This document shows positions 61,011 to 64,000 of a stretch of 64,000 bases of DNA, one piece after another. Numbering within the stretch: the stretch's first letter is position 1; each line of letters starts with the position of its first letter. This stretch comes from Arcticibacter tournemirensis (GTDB taxonomy: Bacteria > Bacteroidota > Bacteroidia > Sphingobacteriales > Sphingobacteriaceae). Below the pieces are notes generated by a model that saw only the letters and a program-made list of their open reading frames with translations, made no database searches and had not been told where the DNA came from. The DNA lies in contig NZ_VFPL01000001.1 of the NCBI RefSeq assembly GCF_006716645.1, positions 744,001 to 808,000 on the forward strand, in the 5' to 3' direction. A program made the translations under genes and the position numbers.

Positions 61011-64000
61011 ATGTTAAGCCGTCTCTATCCTTTTATCCTGTTCTGTGTTCCGCTGTTGCTCTATAAGGAAACTAAAGCACAATCTCTTCAGTATCAATTC
61101 TCGGCATTGAATATTTCTCAAGGGTTATCTCACAATCAGGTGAACTGTATCTTCAAAGACCGGAAGGGCTTTATGTGGTTCGGGACCATGTCGGGACTGA
61201 ACCGGTTCGACGGATATACATTTAAAGTATTCAGGCATGTGATAAAAGATAGTACGTCTATAAACGATGATAACATTATTAATATTCAACAAGGGCCGGA
61301 AAATAAGTTGTGGGTTCAAACCCGCATGGGCTTTGTTATTTACGATCCGGTAAAGGAAAGATTTGACCGGCGTCCTGAACTTTTTTTATCCCGACTGAAG
61401 ATAAAAGGTACACTCCTCGATCTTAGAGACGACCGCAGGGGCCGTTTCTGGATAATCACAAGCAGCGGATTATATTACTATAAGGAGGGGACAGTAAATG
61501 CCGTTCTTGTGAAGAAAACGACTGTCGGGTTTAGCGCTTTAAATATCGACAAACGAAGTGGGATATGGGTGGTTTATAACAACGGTCTTATCGAGCGGAT
61601 CGACTCCCGCGGAAGCAGCCTGCAGACGCGTTTCAAGCCATCTTCTGCAGGAGATACGGCTTCATGGAAGCTGTTTATCGACAAGGATGATGATCTATGG
61701 GTATATGCGGTAGACCAACCAAGGGGAGTCGTTCACATTAATCCATCGAATGGGGTAACAGAATATTACACAACCGACAGTGGCAGGTTCCGGCTAAATA
61801 CAAACAACATTTACAGCATAAGTGAAGACAACAGCGGGATTATCTGGGTAGGCACAGATCATGGAGGAATTAATCTTTTAAACAAAAAGACCGGTAAAGT
61901 GACCTATCTCCTAAATCGGGAGTCGGACGAAAAAAGTCTTGCTCAGAATAGTACACCCGTCATTTACCGTGACAATAACGGAGTCATGTGGGTGGGAACT
62001 TTTAAAAAGGGAATTAGTTACTACCATGAAAGTATCATAAAATTCCCGCTGTATCGCCACCAGCCCAAAGAACCAAACAGTCTCAGTTACGAGGATGTAA
62101 ACCGATTTGTGGAAGATGCAAAGGGCAATCTATGGATAGGGACCAACGGGGGAGGACTTGTTTATTTTGACCGGCAAAAGAATAGTTTCTTAACGTTTAA
62201 ACATGAGCCCGGAAATAGTAATAGCCTGAGTAATGACGTTGTCGTTAGTTTATGTATTGATCACCAGCAAAAGCTCTGGGTAGGAACTTATTTTGGTGGT
62301 CTGGATTGTTTTGACGGAAAGACATTTACTCATTACCGGTATAACAATTCGGATTCATCGAGTTTGTCGGACGATAGGGTCTGGGAAATTATGGAAGATT
62401 CTAACAAGAATCTATGGATCGGGACACTCGCAGGCGGTTTAAATCGCTTCATCCCCGAAAAGCGATCTTTCGAACGTTTTAAGTCTGGCCCCAATTCCAT
62501 TCAGTCAAATTACATCGCCGCTTTACTCGAAGACCGCAGAGGGAATATCTGGATAGCGACAGACAATGGCATTGATATAAAGATGAAGCGGAGCGGAAAG
62601 TTTGTACATTATGCTCATTCAGAGACAGACAATGGAAGCTTAAGCAACAACAATGTTATTTCTTTACTGGAAGACTCTGCCGGGAGAATATGGGCCGGCA
62701 CCCAGGATGGTCTGAATATCTATGATTGGAGAAAAGGGAAATTCAGACGTTTGCGGAGTACCGATGGCTTACCTGACAATACCATACTCACCATTCTCGA
62801 AGACAGCAAGGGTAACATATGGCTCAGTACTCCTAATGGAATCTGCTGTATACATACCCGGAAAAATGGGACGGGCCACTATATATTCAGAAATTATGAT
62901 GAGCTCGACGGGTTACAGGGACGGGGATTTAATGAAAATGCGGCACTTAAAACACGCAGGGGAGAATTGATATTTGGTGGTGCAAATGGATTTAACCTTT
63001 TTAGTCCCGAAGCGATCAGTGTTAGCAAAAAGGCGCCGGCAGTGGTGTTTACCGACTTTCAGCTATTCAACAGGAGTGTTTTACCGGGCGAGGCAGTGGA
63101 TGGAAATGGTATTCTTAAGCATTCTATCAGTGAAACAAGCGAAATCATACTTAACTATGACCAGAACGTATTTTCCATAGAGTTCGCTGCCCTAAACTTT
63201 TCCAATGCAGCTAAGAATAAGTACGCATATAAGCTTGAAGGGTTCAATACAAACTGGCTGACGACCGATAGCAGGAACAGGAAAGCGACATATACAAACC
63301 TCGATCCCGGAGAATATATATTCAGAGTACGTGCTTCGAATGACAGCGGGGTATGGAATAACGATGGTAGTTCTTTGAAAATTACTATTCGACCGCCCTT
63401 CTGGAAAACGCCGCTTGCCTATGCAGCCTATATCGTTGCGATACTTGGACTTTTATTGTATATCCGCTGGCGGGGTATCAAAGAGCTCAAAAGTCAGTTT
63501 GCTGTCGAACAGGAACGGCAGGAGGCACAGCGGATGCATGAACTTGATATGATGAAGATAAAGTTCTTTACAAATGTCAGTCACGAATTCCGTACCCCAC
63601 TTTCGCTTATCTTGAGCCCTCTCGATAAGCTGTTAAAGAACATATCCGACAGCAGTGATGAAAAACGTCATTTGCAGTTGATTCAGCGAAATGCGCGCCG
63701 TCTTCTCAATCTTGTAAACCAGCTAATGGACTTCAGGAAAATGGAAGTGAATGAGTTGAAGCTGCAGTTAGAAGAGGGTGATATAGTTGACTTTATCAAA
63801 GAGAGCTTTCAATCTTTTACTGATCTTGCAGAAAAAAAAGACATCAGGTTTTCGCTTAAATCTGCATTAAACAATTTCGTTACGGCGTTCGACCATGACA
63901 AGGTAGACAGGATCCTGTTCAATTTACTTTCAAACGCTTTTAAATTTACATCCGACGGAGGGACTATTTCCCTGGAACTCGCCCTGGAGCAAAGGGCGGG
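61011..64000 (+). CDS. Hybrid two-component sensor kinase (HTCS), cut by the window end
   Basis: The ATG at 61011 opens a frame that runs to the end of the window without a stop (996 codons seen). A signal peptide ends near ETKAQS. About 14 Reg_prop propeller repeats follow (for example GFMWFGTMSGLNRFDGY, GIIWVGTDHGGINLL, NLWIGTNGGGLVYFD). The Y_Y_Y domain is near residue 720-790 and a membrane helix at about 800-820. The kinase has His858 in NVSHEFRTPLSL and an N-box in DRILFNLLSNAFKFTSDGG. The receiver and AraC-type domains expected for HTCS lie beyond the window. It probably senses pectin oligosaccharides in the periplasm. Confidence 0.93.
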   Translation, partial: MLSRLYPFILFCVPLLLYKETKAQSLQYQFSALNISQGLSHNQVNCIFKDRKGFMWFGTMSGLNRFDGYTFKVFRHVIKDSTSINDDNIINIQQGPENKLWVQTRMGFVIYDPVKERFDRRPELFLSRLKIKGTLLDLRDDRRGRFWIITSSGLYYYKEGTVNAVLVKKTTVGFSALNIDKRSGIWVVYNNGLIERIDSRGSSLQTRFKPSSAGDTASWKLFIDKDDDLWVYAVDQPRGVVHINPSNGVTEYYTTDSGRFRLNTNNIYSISEDNSGIIWVGTDHGGINLLNKKTGKVTYLLNRESDEKSLAQNSTPVIYRDNNGVMWVGTFKKGISYYHESIIKFPLYRHQPKEPNSLSYEDVNRFVEDAKGNLWIGTNGGGLVYFDRQKNSFLTFKHEPGNSNSLSNDVVVSLCIDHQQKLWVGTYFGGLDCFDGKTFTHYRYNNSDSSSLSDDRVWEIMEDSNKNLWIGTLAGGLNRFIPEKRSFERFKSGPNSIQSNYIAALLEDRRGNIWIATDNGIDIKMKRSGKFVHYAHSETDNGSLSNNNVISLLEDSAGRIWAGTQDGLNIYDWRKGKFRRLRSTDGLPDNTILTILEDSKGNIWLSTPNGICCIHTRKNGTGHYIFRNYDELDGLQGRGFNENAALKTRRGELIFGGANGFNLFSPEAISVSKKAPAVVFTDFQLFNRSVLPGEAVDGNGILKHSISETSEIILNYDQNVFSIEFAALNFSNAAKNKYAYKLEGFNTNWLTTDSRNRKATYTNLDPGEYIFRVRASNDSGVWNNDGSSLKITIRPPFWKTPLAYAAYIVAILGLLLYIRWRGIKELKSQFAVEQERQEAQRMHELDMMKIKFFTNVSHEFRTPLSLILSPLDKLLKNISDSSDEKRHLQLIQRNARRLLNLVNQLMDFRKMEVNELKLQLEEGDIVDFIKESFQSFTDLAEKKDIRFSLKSALNNFVTAFDHDKVDRILFNLLSNAFKFTSDGGTISLELALEQRA

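Noticed and set aside
1-64000. Insertion sequences, transposases, integrases or phage genes
   Set aside because: No transposase- or integrase-like protein is seen on either strand, and no terminal inverted repeats with target duplications were recognised.
1-64000. tRNA or rRNA genes
   Set aside because: No cloverleaf with the conserved GTTCRA arm and no rRNA-like sequence was noticed in the intergenic regions; a dedicated scan such as tRNAscan-SE would be decisive.

Overview
The window is a chromosomal segment of a member of the Bacteroidota, most likely the Sphingobacteriaceae (Pedobacter-like). The evidence is a SusC/SusD pair behind an ECF sigma factor and a FecR anti-sigma factor, a hybrid two-component sensor of the polysaccharide-utilisation type, Bacteroidota-restricted families (DUF2480, DUF3108, DUF3109), an SdhCAB complex of the cytochrome b558 type, mostly weak Shine-Dalgarno sequences, and TAnnTTTG-type -7 elements. 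The genus is an inference.

Bases 1-20000 are mainly housekeeping. In order: a periplasmic folding factor (SurA/PpiD type), DUF2480, DUF3108 and DUF3109 proteins, the dTDP-rhamnose genes rfbD and rfbA, aspS (minus), a small lipoprotein, dapF (minus), a DegP/DegQ protease, the phosphoesterase PdeM, the succinate dehydrogenase operon sdhC-sdhA-sdhB, a BlaI/BlaR-like pair (minus) whose M56 peptidase carries TonB and plug-like domains, and a beta-CASP RNA nuclease. A 57-residue membrane ORF (19771-19944, minus) is added.

Bases 20131-64000 form one large pectin-utilisation locus. A LacI regulator is followed by pectate lyase PL1, two CE12 acetylesterases and a CE8 pectin methylesterase. An oxidative-stress insert (nitroreductase, Ohr, OhrR) comes next. 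Then follow GH43 and a second CE8 (minus), two SDR dehydrogenases and KduI, ECF sigma/FecR/SusC/SusD, a surface lipoprotein and a second PL1. GH28 and GH105 lead into the hexuronate genes uxaA, uxaC, a kdgK-like kinase, uxaB and a second uxaA. YhcH, kdgK, kdgA, an ExuT-like transporter, gapN and a hybrid sensor kinase cut by the window end complete it. Together they encode a nearly complete route. Methyl and acetyl groups are removed, the backbone is cut and imported, saturated galacturonate passes through UxaC/UxaB/UxaA and unsaturated galacturonate through KduI/KduD. Both meet at 2-keto-3-deoxygluconate, which is phosphorylated, cleaved by KdgA, and the triose oxidised by GapN.

Two non-coding patterns stand out. 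First, an 18-base LacI-type operator (consensus CGGRAACGATTGCRYAAA) occurs five times, always in intergenic DNA at pectin genes, with two copies identical over all 18 bases; this defines a probable local regulon. Second, several intergenic regions hold strictly phased short repeats: a run of 31 consecutive 7-base units, four other 7-base elements with different unit sequences, and one 13 x 11-base palindromic element. Coding annotation does not explain them.
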